Assembly: GCF_014385195.1 (NCBI RefSeq)
Contig: NZ_JACRTG010000010.1
Span: 1 to 64,000, forward strand
Source of the DNA: Paratissierella segnis
Lineage (GTDB): Bacteria; Bacillota; Clostridia; Tissierellales; Tissierellaceae
Length of the DNA stretch: 64,000 bases
Reading direction: 5' to 3'
The notes beneath the pieces were generated by a model. It was given only the letters and a program-made list of their open reading frames with translations, was not told where the DNA came from and made no database searches. Below are positions 7,695 to 16,762 of the stretch, piece after piece. A program made the position numbers and the translations under genes. Numbering within the stretch: the stretch's first letter is position 1; each line of letters opens with the position of its first letter.

Positions 7695-8771
7695 TTATTT
7701 TCCCCTTTCACCAGTTTGTTTAAACCAATACCTTGTGTTGTTGGCTATTCTAACAAGTACAAGCATGACAGGAACTTCAACCAGTACTCCCACAACTGTT
7801 GCAAGAGCGGCTCCAGAATCCAACCCAAAAAGTGAAATGGCCACTGCAACAGCAAGTTCAAAGAAGTTACTTGCTCCAATCATTCCCGCAGGTGCTGCAA
7901 TATCATGGGGAAGTTTCCATATCTTTGCCCATCCATAGGCGATGAAGAATATTAAAAATGTCTGAATAATTAATGGTACAGCAATTAATAAAATGTGCAG
8001 AGGATTATTTAAAATAATTTCACCCTGAAACGAGAAAATGATTATTAAAGTAAGAAGCAAACCTACAATAGTTACATTATCAAACTTCTTTAGAAAAACA
8101 TCTTCAAAATATTCTACGCTCCTATGCTTTATAATAAATTTTCTTGATAAGTATCCGCCAAGTAAAGGTATCACAACAAACAAGACAACGGATAAAAATA
8201 GTGTATCATAAGGAACAATTACATTACTTACTCCTAATAAAAATGCTACTATAGGAGTAAATGCGAGTAATAAAATCAGGTCATTTACCGCTACCTGAAC
8301 TAATGTATAAGCAGGGTCGCCTTTTGTCAGATAACTCCATACGAACACCATAGCGGTACATGGTGCGGCTCCCAGTAATACTGCACCCGAAAGATAGTCT
8401 GTCGCTAAATCTTGACCAATCCATCTTATGAATACTATCTTTAAGAAAAATGCTGCTATGAGATACATGGTAAAAGGCTTGATGAACCAGTTTGTCGCAC
8501 AGGTAACTATAAGTCCCTTCGGTTTTTTTGTTGCCTTGATAATGCTTGAAAAATCAATCTTCAGCATCATAGGGTATATCATGAGCCATATCAGAATAGC
8601 AACAGGAATGGATACATTGGCATATTCAAACTTACTTAATGTTTCAGGAATTGCAGGAATTAATTGTCCTATGGCAACTCCCGCTATGATGCATGCAATT
8701 ACCCATAATGTTAAGTATTTTTCGAAAAAGCCCAGTCCCCTTTTTTTCTCTATTACTTCTTCGCTATCCAA
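7695..8771 (-). CDS. acr3: Acr3 arsenite efflux transporter
   Basis: A membrane protein of about 358 residues and 10 segments from the Acr3 family (bile/arsenite/riboflavin transporter superfamily). The motifs GAAPCTAMVFVWSYLTKGDP, with the Cys needed for arsenite transport, and IGASNFFELAVAVAISLFG are both present. It exports arsenite using the proton-motive force. An ATG at 8834 would put the operator palindrome inside the coding region. I prefer the TTG at 8771, preceded by GGAGG at 8 bases, which leaves the operator in the promoter. It has its own ArsR-type operator, separate from arsR. Confidence 0.93.
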   Translation of the reverse strand: MDSEEVIEKKRGLGFFEKYLTLWVIACIIAGVAIGQLIPAIPETLSKFEYANVSIPVAILIWLMIYPMMLKIDFSSIIKATKKPKGLIVTCATNWFIKPFTMYLIAAFFLKIVFIRWIGQDLATDYLSGAVLLGAAPCTAMVFVWSYLTKGDPAYTLVQVAVNDLILLLAFTPIVAFLLGVSNVIVPYDTLFLSVVLFVVIPLLGGYLSRKFIIKHRSVEYFEDVFLKKFDNVTIVGLLLTLIIIFSFQGEIILNNPLHILLIAVPLIIQTFLIFFIAYGWAKIWKLPHDIAAPAGMIGASNFFELAVAVAISLFGLDSGAALATVVGVLVEVPVMLVLVRIANNTRYWFKQTGERGK

Positions 8772-8808
8772 ATTTAATGCCTCCAATCTATCTAATCTGT
8801 TTTTACAT

Positions 8809-8840
8809 ATATGATTATATTCGATTATAATCATATAATA
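8809..8840 (-). promoter_or_regulatory. ArsR-type operator and -10 of acr3 promoter
   Basis: A perfect 11-bp inverted repeat (8809-8819 with 8826-8836) around TTCGAT. On the minus strand a TATTAT -10 (8840-8835) overlaps its edge. The -35 region is poor. The sequence is nearly identical to the palindrome in front of arsR, so the regulator presumably controls both promoters. Confidence 0.8.
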
Positions 8841-8906
8841 TGAAATAAAAGTATCTAAAATGTATTTAACAATACCATACTACTTTTCATCTTCCATCTT
8901 CTTACG

Positions 8907-9290
8907 CTACTTTCGAAGAAACTTTAGAACTTGCTTTTTATCTTCTCTTAATTGCTCACAAGTAAAGTTACTGCTTTTATATTTTTTAAGCCTTTCAACA
9001 TCTTTTAGGTATTGTACATTTTCGTTAATCTTGTTTTTAAGAAATTCATACAGCAAATTATTTTCCTTAATAAATTCGTTATTTACTCCATAATAAACCC
9101 ATTGTGACTTCTTATCACTAGTTATAATACCTGCGCTTTTTAATTTGTTTAAATGTCTTGAAGCGTTGGACTGAGTCATTCCTAGCATCGTCTCTATTTC
9201 ACATACACAAAGTTCTTCTCTTATTAACAGATTTAATATTCTAATCCTATTTTCATCTCCCAATGCCTTAAATATTTCTATGAAATCCAA
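8907..9290 (-). CDS. arsR: ArsR-family arsenic-responsive repressor
   Basis: A winged-helix repressor of 127 residues from the preferred start. ELCVCEIETML carries the Cys-x-Cys of the alpha-3 arsenite sensor, followed by the recognition helix TQSNASRHLNKLKSAG and the wing KSQWVYYG. Arsenite binding releases it from DNA. I chose the TTG at 9290 because AGGAGGCG precedes it by 6 bases. The upstream ATG at 9329 lies inside the operator, essentially at the transcription start. It is divergent from nothing and reads towards acr3. Confidence 0.93.
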   Translation of the reverse strand: MDFIEIFKALGDENRIRILNLLIREELCVCEIETMLGMTQSNASRHLNKLKSAGIITSDKKSQWVYYGVNNEFIKENNLLYEFLKNKINENVQYLKDVERLKKYKSSNFTCEQLREDKKQVLKFLRK

Positions 9291-9303
9291 TTCATCGCCT
9301 CCT

Positions 9304-9358
9304 ATATGATTATATTCGATTATACTCATATAATAGTGTAGATTTATTTTTTTGTCAA
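9304..9358 (-). promoter_or_regulatory. arsR promoter with ArsR-type operator
   Basis: On the minus strand the -35 is TTGACA (9358-9353) and the -10 is TATTAT (9335-9330), with a 17-base spacer, a consensus sigma-A promoter. An inverted repeat (9304-9314 with 9321-9331, one mismatch, centre TTCGAT) covers the transcription start. Autorepression by ArsR is the expected mode. Confidence 0.88.
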
Positions 9359-9416
9359 TAAGAATATTATCCTTTGTACTTGCAACTTACACCTTAATTA
9401 TCAGCCTCTTAAAAAT

Positions 9417-9466
9417 AAAAATCCCGGAATAAATCAGGAATTATCCTGCATCTACTACGGGATTTT
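9417..9466 (-). terminator. bidirectional hairpin upstream of arsR
   Basis: AAAATCCCG (9417-9425) pairs with CGGGATTTT (9458-9466) and encloses CAGGA/TCCTG (9435-9439 with 9444-9448). It separates the ars promoter from the minus-strand gene cluster upstream and may end that cluster's transcripts. The rest of 9467-9625 shows no feature. Confidence 0.55.
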
Positions 9467-9625
9467 AGAACAAACTTATTTTTTTCAGGGCAACGTTTAT
9501 TATTTTCTCTATCTTTTCTCCTCATACTTTTCACTTACCTAAAATACTATGATTACTTATTTCTTGAATTTGTTTTTCAAATCCGTTATAACCAATGGGT
9601 TACATAGTATTTCACCAACCATTAA

Positions 9626-10210
9626 TCAAACACTTTTCATAATTATTATGGGTCCATAATAGTCATCTGTAGCAATCCCTATCTTCTGCACCTTCCATTC
9701 CAATATTTCTTGTTTATCACATTCTTTTTCTACTAAATCTATTGCTTCTATTTCAGAAGCAGAAATAACTATAAACCTAATTGACGCTTCTGAAGTCTTT
9801 TCTTCGACCTGATATATGTATAACCTTGGATTTACATATTTTTTAGTGCCTATTATTCTATCTATCTTCTCTTCAAATGCGGTCAAATTATCATCTATCA
9901 AAATGTGTCCATAGTAATGGTCAATTTCTTTAGTTTGCCCATCAGAATATTTAACTGTAGTAATACAAGAAGGCTGGTCTGTAATGAACTCCTCCCCTGG
10001 TTCATATGTGAAAGACTTAAACCCAAAATCCTCAATCAAGTTATTTAATTGTTCTACCTTTTTCTTTGATATCTTCCAATGCTGCTCTCCGCTCTTATAT
10101 ACAAACATTTCTCCATGATAATTTACATTGCCCTCGTTATCTACTGTTACACTATAAACAGGGCAAGTTCCATAGCACATTGTTCTTTGCAATTTTATGT
10201 ATTCGAACAT
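9626..10210 (-). CDS. DUF6438-like protein
   Basis: A 194-residue soluble protein. The N-terminal part, from KLQRTMCYGTCPVYSVTVD with paired cysteines and the following strands, matches the pattern I know as DUF6438, whose function is unknown. The C-terminal third (about 135-194) looks like an additional alpha/beta domain. Start at 10210 chosen for the ribosome site GGGGGATTATC; an ATG at 10240 lacks one. It is the last gene of a same-strand run of unrelated small genes (12698 to 9626). Confidence 0.65.
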   Translation of the reverse strand: MFEYIKLQRTMCYGTCPVYSVTVDNEGNVNYHGEMFVYKSGEQHWKISKKKVEQLNNLIEDFGFKSFTYEPGEEFITDQPSCITTVKYSDGQTKEIDHYYGHILIDDNLTAFEEKIDRIIGTKKYVNPRLYIYQVEEKTSEASIRFIVISASEIEAIDLVEKECDKQEILEWKVQKIGIATDDYYGPIIIMKSV

Positions 10211-10258
10211 GATAATCCCCCTATTAGCCTGCATATTCATATGCTTATATACAAAACA

Positions 10259-10615
10259 CTATATTCCGTAGTGAATTAAGTATTTATTTTCACTAATTGC
10301 ATTAGATACCTTTTCAACAAGCGATTGAAGTTCCTGCGATTGATAATAACTATTTGCCTTGATAATAATCTCTCTAAATTGTTTAAGGGATTCTGGTGGG
10401 ATGAGGGTTACCCCGCAATAATCCAATCCATTTCCTGGCTGAGTTGTAACCTGAAGGTATGTTTTTATTGCCATTAGTTCTTCATTATACTTTATAATCA
10501 TCTCTTCTAATAAGTCATCATGTACCGAAATACAATTGTATTTTTCAGGTTCATAATCGCTATACCACTTATTTTCTTCAAAAGAATCTATTATTCCAAA
10601 ATCATGCTTAGCCAA
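10259..10615 (-). CDS. hypothetical protein, KHDFGI-type
   Basis: A 118-residue protein beginning, from the preferred TTG at 10615, with AKHDFGIIDSF and followed by YEPEKYNCISVHDD and GLDYCGVTLIPP. I recall this pattern from uncharacterised Firmicute proteins but cannot name a function. The TTG start has AAGGGGCG upstream at good spacing; a GTG at 10648 has no ribosome site. No signal or membrane segment. Confidence 0.6.
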   Translation of the reverse strand: MAKHDFGIIDSFEENKWYSDYEPEKYNCISVHDDLLEEMIIKYNEELMAIKTYLQVTTQPGNGLDYCGVTLIPPESLKQFREIIIKANSYYQSQELQSLVEKVSNAISENKYLIHYGI

Positions 10616-10681
10616 ACAATCGCCCCTTGCAAATTTATATAACCTCACTTAATACATATTTTATGAATAATGTACATTTCC

Positions 10682-10870
10682 TTAATCCTTATTATCCTTG
10701 GTAATTTTCTTATGGTAATCATAAGCACCTGCAAAAAAACAAATACTTGCAATTGCCTCTAAAATTGGTACGAGAATAAATTGAGTACTTACTAATGCCA
10801 AAATAGTATTTATTATAAAAAGAAATCCAGCAAGTAACGATAGGTTTCGAGAACGTTTAAAATTCTTCAT
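10682..10870 (-). CDS. small two-helix membrane protein
   Basis: A 62-residue protein with two membrane segments (about 10-28 and 31-47) and charged ends (MKNFKRSRN and HKKITKDNKD). Start at 10870 follows AGGGGGGAATTT. Function unknown. Confidence 0.6.
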   Translation of the reverse strand: MKNFKRSRNLSLLAGFLFIINTILALVSTQFILVPILEAIASICFFAGAYDYHKKITKDNKD

Positions 10871-10919
10871 AAATTCCCCCCTAAATTTTGTTGCATAATA
10901 TTCTATCAATATGTACTAT

Positions 10920-11147
10920 CTATCCCTCTTTTACATCATCAAGATTAGCATAATCTATGATAATCTTTTTACACTGCTTGCAAATATAAGAATCTACTCT
11001 GATAGAACTAACCGCTTTTTCTCCTAGTAAGACTTCGCCTGCTTTAGGATGATAGGATACTTTATGTGGCTGTTTCGCCCATAAAAGATACCTTCCTCCT
11101 TCTAATATACCTATCTCCATTTCACCATTACAATAGGGACATTTCAT
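10920..11147 (-). CDS. zinc-ribbon protein (DUF6487-like)
   Basis: A 75-residue protein with CPYC at residues 3-6 and a second CKQC near residue 56, together a plausible zinc site, and the pattern MKCPYCNGEMEIG that starts a family of small Firmicute proteins I know as DUF6487/PF20097. Start at 11147 chosen because GGAG lies 9 bases upstream and because the family begins at this Met. Function unknown. Confidence 0.65.
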   Translation of the reverse strand: MKCPYCNGEMEIGILEGGRYLLWAKQPHKVSYHPKAGEVLLGEKAVSSIRVDSYICKQCKKIIIDYANLDDVKEG

Positions 11148-11227
11148 AGGTTTCATCTCCATTCGAATCTCTTTGTAATTAATTCGACATGATGCATTTA
11201 ATTGCATCATTACTTAAAATCCATAAT

Positions 11228-11884
11228 TTACTTATAAGTCAAAACATCAAAAACCCTACTTTTAATCTTTCTTTCTGAATCAATGATAATATGATATTCA
11301 TTTTTTTGAATTTTAATCTTCCTGAAATTATTAAACAACTCATTTAATTCAATAACATCAGTATAATGGTGAGGTATATTTTCTTCTCCTTCTCTTGAAC
11401 CTACAAATGTATTTTTTTCTATCTCTTCTCCAATTCCAAAAGAGTCATCTTCTACTGATAGAAAGTCAAATAAAAAGTATCCTCTTCGTCTTAACACCCT
11501 ATAGATTTCAGAAATGCTATTTTCAATTTGTTTAAAATCCTGATGATGAAGTACGGATGTGCAAATCACTGTATCAAAATAATTATCTTGAAACGGAAGA
11601 CTATTCATATCTGCTTGTATTAAAGTAATATTACTTATAGATTTTCTATCTATATATCTCTTTAACCATTCTATTGCCTGTGCATTTATATCTATTGAAG
11701 TTACATTAAAATTATTTTCTGCAAGATAAATGCTATGTTTACCGTAGCCACATCCTATGTCTAAAATTCTTTCATATCCAATCTCTTTAAATAACTGAAT
11801 ATTCTCTTTGAAAAAGGGTGTAAAACTAATATCCAATTTATCATATATATTTTCAACTGGTAACTGAACTATATTCCAATCCAT
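11228..11884 (-). CDS. class I SAM-dependent methyltransferase
   Basis: A 218-residue Rossmann methyltransferase. Motif I is ILDIGCGYGKHS (about 40-51), the acidic ribose contact is in TSIDINAQA, and the post-motif region TVICTSVLHHQ with the following EIYRVLRRRGYFLFD matches the UbiE/Methyltransf_11 type. The substrate cannot be read from the sequence. It is part of the run of unrelated same-strand genes and has no pathway partner nearby. Confidence 0.85.
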   Translation of the reverse strand: MDWNIVQLPVENIYDKLDISFTPFFKENIQLFKEIGYERILDIGCGYGKHSIYLAENNFNVTSIDINAQAIEWLKRYIDRKSISNITLIQADMNSLPFQDNYFDTVICTSVLHHQDFKQIENSISEIYRVLRRRGYFLFDFLSVEDDSFGIGEEIEKNTFVGSREGEENIPHHYTDVIELNELFNNFRKIKIQKNEYHIIIDSERKIKSRVFDVLTYK

Positions 11885-11956
11885 TTATAATCACCTACTT
11901 TAAATTTATATACATTATCTTAATGTACATCATTCAACTTTTACGCCTCTAAATGT

Positions 11957-12112
11957 TTATTTAATATTATTTTTCTTTATATAAGCCATGATAAATCCAC
12001 CCATTGTTGCAATCGATAATATTGGCCCTAATTCAGCAGCATTCATTCCGTAACCAATGCTGGAACCTATCACGCCAATAACAATACTCACGATAATCCC
12101 AAGTATAATCAT
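11957..12112 (-). CDS. small membrane protein, Gly-rich helices
   Basis: A 51-residue protein with two hydrophobic segments containing GxxxG-like glycine patterns (GIIVSIVIGVIGSSIGYGMN and GPILSIATMGGFIMAYI). Start at 12112 has GGAGG 8 bases upstream. Function unknown; the size and glycine pattern would also fit a small pore-forming peptide, which is speculation. Confidence 0.5.
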   Translation of the reverse strand: MIILGIIVSIVIGVIGSSIGYGMNAAELGPILSIATMGGFIMAYIKKNNIK

Positions 12113-12197
12113 TTTCATACCCTCCTTTAAATATAATGTTCTTAATTCACAAAATTCAACCACTGCGACGTAAAATATAAATATTCCAACCTAAAGA

Positions 12198-12698
12198 TTA
12201 ATAGTTATACTCATGATTTCCAACACATATTTTTTGAGTTAATATTTCATTTTTCGAAGGTTTTCTTATTTCAATAAGGTTCAAAACATCATATCCTATT
12301 TTAGATAAAAATGTTATCATCTTATCGTTATTAGGATGTACCCAGTTAAAAACTGTATCCCCACCCAATTCATTCGCAATTTTTTCTGCCTCTTTATATA
12401 GTTTTGAGGCTATACCTTTTCTCCTTGCACTATCAGAAACAAATAGAGATTCTGCCCAAACTACATTACCATCAATTCTACAAACTATATACCCCAATAG
12501 TTCTTTACTATTATCTTCAGCGACAAAAATAGGATACTTCGCCTCTATATATTCTTTAAATTCTTCCTTTGCTTGGTCTATTTTAGGTGTTGAAGTAATT
12601 CCTTTAAATTGTTTTAGTTCAACTCTAAACTGTGCTATCAGGCTTGATATTTTTTCTTCATCATCAATTTTGGCTAAACGTATAATCACTATTTTCAT
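12198..12698 (-). CDS. GNAT-family N-acetyltransferase
   Basis: A 166-residue GNAT protein. The acetyl-CoA binding motif A is AESLFVSDSARRKGIASKLYKEAEKIA (about 83-109 in the protein), followed by the motif B region FNWVHPNNDKMITFLSKIGYDVL. The acceptor substrate is unknown. It is the first gene of the accessory run that ends at 9626 and follows a long gene-free region. Confidence 0.85.
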   Translation of the reverse strand: MKIVIIRLAKIDDEEKISSLIAQFRVELKQFKGITSTPKIDQAKEEFKEYIEAKYPIFVAEDNSKELLGYIVCRIDGNVVWAESLFVSDSARRKGIASKLYKEAEKIANELGGDTVFNWVHPNNDKMITFLSKIGYDVLNLIEIRKPSKNEILTQKICVGNHEYNY

Positions 12699-13704
12699 CT
12701 CCCTCGATAATTCGTTTTATTCTACTAATTCGTTCCTTATACCTTTATTTTACACCATATAGCCTGTAAAAGCACCTACTTCCTTACACCTTACCACTTT
12801 TTAACCAATTCCTCTAATACCCTCTTAACCCCTTCCACAACCAGTTTCCTATATTGATATAAATAATACAACTTTATTTTCATTTTGATAGAATTTTCCT
12901 TACAGAAAAAATAGGGCATGTTCTATAGGAAATGCAAATAAGGTCCTAATTTATTTGCCCTTTTATCCACATTTCCCTTATATTTTATATACTTTATCCC
13001 CATTCTTGTATCAAGAAATGTGGGTAAAACACCATCTAAGAACTTTATTTTCTTTTTGTAACTACTTTTCTGCAATGCAAGGACTTTTCTATTTCTAATA
13101 TTTTTCACCACATCATTTTTAGAAACAGAAAAAAAGGCCTATGTTGTATAGTAAAAGTAAATAAAGTCCTTTCACAAATTCCCTTTAATATCCATATTCT
13201 TTTAACCTTAAAACTGAACTAAACCCTGTATTACCAATGCCTTCCCTTATTCCTTATCCCTTCTAATACCACTACTTTATTTTCTTTTTACAACAACTAA
13301 TTAACCCCTATATCCTGCCTAATTTATTTCCTATATTCCTTACCCCTTTTTCCTTGTTCCTAACTATGTGTTCATCAAACAAACTCCTCTCCTTTTTCAA
13401 ATAAAGTTCTCTCACCAACACCCCTCAAACCCTTGAAAACACCGGCTTGTTTTTTTATCCCTAATTCCCCATTTATGCCCTTTTCCCCTTAATTTATCTT
13501 TTAAAGTCCTTGTATTTCTTAAAAATTAGGGCAAAAAATGAAAATAAAGTTCTATTAGGATTGAGGGTTAAGGGAGAAGGTTTAAGGAGAATTCTATCCA
13601 TTTCTCCTCTCCATTTTCTTTTCCATTCAATCTTTCAATCCCTTGATTTACCTGACTTTTGCCTTGTATCCTTTTCTCCTATTTCTCTTCTAATGAAAAA
13701 TCCA
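12699..13704 (+). repeat. gene-free, pyrimidine-rich region with degenerate short repeats
   Basis: About 1 kb without a credible gene. The 12-mer AAATAAAGTYCT or its complement recurs near 13039, 13159, 13399, 13541 and 13802. A longer unit is visible twice, at about 12903-12968 and 13126-13191, sharing a CAGAAAAAA start, a TATGTT/GTATAG-type middle, AAATAARGTCCT and a CCCTTT-ATCC end. Most of the plus strand is G-poor, except a purine-rich patch at 13541-13600. It looks like decayed repeated DNA at the boundary between accessory genes and the recR operon. Confidence 0.55.
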
Positions 13705-13754
13705 ATAAAAAAACCATAGTTCCAAGGCATTCCTTATACCTTTTCCCTATGGTT
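13705..13754 (-). terminator. terminator of dnaX-ybaB-recR operon
   Basis: On the minus strand AACCATAG (13754-13747) pairs with CTATGGTT (13719-13712), followed by a T-run. It lies about 85 bases beyond the recR stop codon. Confidence 0.75.
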
Positions 13755-13838
13755 CCCTAATACTACTTTATTTGCATTCTAAAATGAATTTGCATAATGA
13801 TAGGACTTTATTTGATGGAGACATTTATTAATATATCT

Positions 13839-14438
13839 TTACATCTCCCTACGATTGTCCATAGCTTTTGCAAGGGTTACTTCATCAAAGTATTCCAAAT
13901 CTCCTCCTACGGGGATGCCATGAGCAATTCTTGTAACCTTTACTCCAATGGGTTTTATCAGCTTTGATAGATAGAGTGCTGTTGCTTCTCCTTCTACAGT
14001 GGGATTGGTTGCGATTATAACTTCTTTTACTACATCATCGGATAATCTATTTAAAAGTTCCCTGATTTTTATATCCTTCGGTCCTATATTGTCCATAGGG
14101 GAGATAACACCATGCAATACATGATACTCCCCCCTGTATTCTCTTGATCTTTCCATGGCTATAATATCCTTAGCTCCTTCTACCACGCAGATTGTAGATT
14201 TATCCCTATTATCATCGGAGCATATGTGGCAAGGATCATCATCTGTTAAATTGCAGCAGATACTGCATAATTTAATCCTTTCCTTAGCATTTACTATTGC
14301 CATTGACAATTTTTCTGCTTCTAAATCTTCCATTTCCAATATATAAAAAGCAAGTCTTTGAGCAGTTTTTTTACCTATCCCCGGAAGCTTGGAAAACTGT
14401 TCTATTAAGTTTGCTATGGGTAATGCATACTGCTCCAT
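13839..14438 (-). CDS. recR: recombination mediator RecR
   Basis: A 199-residue protein of standard RecR length. An N-terminal helix-hairpin-helix (FSKLPGIGKKTAQRLAFYIL), a four-Cys zinc finger (C58/C61 and C70/C73 region) and a Toprim domain (ICVVEGAKDIIAMERS through ATNPTVEGEATALYL) are in the usual order. RecR acts with RecO and RecF in loading RecA on gapped DNA. It follows ybaB by 14 bases in the conserved dnaX-ybaB-recR order. Confidence 0.97.
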   Translation of the reverse strand: MEQYALPIANLIEQFSKLPGIGKKTAQRLAFYILEMEDLEAEKLSMAIVNAKERIKLCSICCNLTDDDPCHICSDDNRDKSTICVVEGAKDIIAMERSREYRGEYHVLHGVISPMDNIGPKDIKIRELLNRLSDDVVKEVIIATNPTVEGEATALYLSKLIKPIGVKVTRIAHGIPVGGDLEYFDEVTLAKAMDNRREM

Positions 14439-14452
14439 TTTAAATCCTCCTA

Positions 14453-14794
14453 TCAGTAAAGGTTAGGAATATTTAATCCACCTGTTATTTTCTTCATTTC
14501 ATTGGTCATCATTTCTTCAGCTTTATTTAGAGCATCGTTCACAGCTACTAAAATTAAATCTTGTAACATTTCAATGTCTTCCTTATCCACTACGGATTCA
14601 TCAATTGAAATATTTAGGATTTCCTTTTTCCCATTTGCTGTAACCTTGACAGCTCCGCCTCCTGAGCTTGTTTCCACTTCTTTAACCTCTAATTCTGCTT
14701 GCATATCCTCCATTTGCTTCTGCATCTTCTGCATCTGCTTCATCATATTGTTCATATTTCCTCCACCCATTCCTGGGAATTTTCCTTTTGCCAT
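14453..14794 (-). CDS. YbaB/EbfC nucleoid-associated protein
   Basis: A 113-residue protein with the Gly/Met-rich N-terminus (KGKFPGMGGGNMNNMMKQMQKMQKQM) and the conserved EVETSSGGGAVKVTANGKKEILNISID core of the YbaB/EbfC family, dimeric DNA-binding proteins. It lies 15 bases downstream of dnaX and 14 upstream of recR, its usual place. Confidence 0.95.
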   Translation of the reverse strand: MAKGKFPGMGGGNMNNMMKQMQKMQKQMEDMQAELEVKEVETSSGGGAVKVTANGKKEILNISIDESVVDKEDIEMLQDLILVAVNDALNKAEEMMTNEMKKITGGLNIPNLY

Positions 14795-14809
14795 TAAAAT
14801 TCTCCTTTC

Positions 14810-16480
14810 CTATTTAATTTCCACGTTTTCTTCACCAAAGAAATCGATGACGCTTTTAATTGCCTCTTCTTTTTTGTTTTCTTTATGAATATTTGCAGGT
14901 TCACCTTTAATAATGAAATTGACTACTATATCTCTATTAAAATATTTAGAGATAATTTCTTCTATTATTTCCTTGTTTTGCGGTGTATTGATAGCATCTC
15001 TATGAAAGCTATAACTCTCTTTATATCCTATTGTAATCATGCCATTTTCAAAGGATAATAGCTCCCCTTCCAATATCAATGCATATAAATTGATTTTCTT
15101 AAGCTTGATTTTTTGCAGTACTTTTTCCCATTCATTGGATATTTTTTCTATTGTAAATGTATATCCATCATCTTCATTTGGTCTTTGGTCTTGTTCTTTC
15201 ACAGACTCTTGTTTTGGCTCTTCCCTTTTATCTATCTTATCTGCCGCCGGTTTTATATCTTCTGTTGACTTTATTTTATCCGCAATAGATTTTGCTATGT
15301 TTTTATGAGGTACTATTGCATCCTCCTTTATTTCTTTAGATTGATCTATAGGCCTTATCCCTTGCTCCAATCTTTTTACTCTTTCCTCTAAAGACATTTC
15401 ATTTTCAAGATCAATCAATTTTACTACTGCCATTTCTAAAACTATCCTAGGCTGAGTAGACCATTTCCCTTGAACTTCAGCGTTTGTTAATGTATTTAAC
15501 GCCTTTAGAATATAATCCAAACTCATATTATTGCTTACTTCTTTAAGTGGTTCAAGATTGTCTATTTCTAAGATTTCCTTTGGATTAGAAGATGTCTTTA
15601 CAATCATCAAATCTCTAAAATAATTTATAAGATCCTTTATAAATTGATTTATATCTTTACCATCTTGAATTATTTCATCAATGGACATAAGTACCTTTTC
15701 TAAATTTTTATCCCTTATGTTGATTACCATATTTTGAATTAAATCCTTGTTTGCTATGCCCAATATATCAATAGCATCTTCATAAGTAACTTTTTCACCA
15801 TTAAAGGAGAAACATTGATCCAACAAGCTCAAGGCATCTCTCATCGCTCCGTCTGAATTCCTGGCTATAAGCCTAAGAACATTATCATCTATTTCTACCT
15901 TCAATTCATCGGTTATATTTCTCATGTTTTCTACAATATCCTTTGTGGTAATCCTCTTAAAATCAAATCTTTGACATCTGGATAGAATTGTCTGAGGTAA
16001 TCTTTCAGGCTCTGTAGTAGCAAGTATAAATATTAAATGTTTAGGAGGTTCCTCCAATGTTTTTAACAACGCATTGAATGCCCCCTTGGACAGCATGTGA
16101 ACCTCATCTATTATATATACTTTATATTTAGTCCTTGCAGGGGGATATATTACCTTCTCCCTTAAGTCTCTAACATCGTCTACGCTATTGTTACTTGCAG
16201 CATCCATTTCAATAACATCCATAATTGATTCATTGAGTATCCCTTTGCAGCAATCACATTCATTGCATGGATTCCCGTCTTTTGGATTTAAACAGTTGAC
16301 TGCTCTGGATAATATCTTTGCCGCCGATGTTTTACCTGTCCCTCTTGTCCCTGAAAAAAGATAAGCATGAGCTATGTTATCATTCAATACTTGATTTTTT
16401 AATGTAGTTGTTATATGCTTTTGACCCAATAACTCATCAAAGGTCTTAGGTCTATATTTTCTATATAAGGCTTGGTACAT
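14810..16480 (-). CDS. dnaX: DNA polymerase III subunit gamma/tau
   Basis: A 556-residue clamp-loader ATPase. The start MYQALYRKYRPKTFDELLGQ is typical, followed by Walker A (GTRGTGKT, about 44-51), the four-Cys zinc module (CLNPKDGNPCNECDCC) and Walker B (IIDEVHML). The C-terminal 200 residues are charged linker plus a tau-like end. The start at 16480 is supported by GATAGGTGAT; an upstream ATG at 16495 is too close to its own leader. No programmed frameshift signal was evident. Confidence 0.96.
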   Translation of the reverse strand: MYQALYRKYRPKTFDELLGQKHITTTLKNQVLNDNIAHAYLFSGTRGTGKTSAAKILSRAVNCLNPKDGNPCNECDCCKGILNESIMDVIEMDAASNNSVDDVRDLREKVIYPPARTKYKVYIIDEVHMLSKGAFNALLKTLEEPPKHLIFILATTEPERLPQTILSRCQRFDFKRITTKDIVENMRNITDELKVEIDDNVLRLIARNSDGAMRDALSLLDQCFSFNGEKVTYEDAIDILGIANKDLIQNMVINIRDKNLEKVLMSIDEIIQDGKDINQFIKDLINYFRDLMIVKTSSNPKEILEIDNLEPLKEVSNNMSLDYILKALNTLTNAEVQGKWSTQPRIVLEMAVVKLIDLENEMSLEERVKRLEQGIRPIDQSKEIKEDAIVPHKNIAKSIADKIKSTEDIKPAADKIDKREEPKQESVKEQDQRPNEDDGYTFTIEKISNEWEKVLQKIKLKKINLYALILEGELLSFENGMITIGYKESYSFHRDAINTPQNKEIIEEIISKYFNRDIVVNFIIKGEPANIHKENKKEEAIKSVIDFFGEENVEIK

Positions 16481-16762
16481 AATATCACCTATCATTTATT
16501 AGTATTTAATATTATATCAGATTGTTATAGAATTTACACTCAAAAACCAATAAAAGGACTTGTTTCTTACACGCTATTTTTAGAAAATAAAAATTTAGTA
16601 CAATTGTTAGCCAAATAATATAGGCTATGTCCAATAAAGTAAAAAACCATAGGAATAATTTAATTTAGCTTTTATGATATAATACTATTAGGTTAAAGAC
16701 CCTGGAGTAATGTATAATAAGAGTTAGTAGAAGCTGCCAAATGGGGGATTACCCAATGAGAA

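Noticed and set aside
12923..13719. Open frames of 62 and 69 codons in the pyrimidine-rich region.
   Set aside because: They overlap the degenerate repeats, lack ribosome sites and show no protein-like pattern.
14810..16480. Programmed frameshift producing a short gamma subunit of DnaX.
   Set aside because: I did not find a convincing slippery site with a downstream stem; the full-length tau-like frame is intact.
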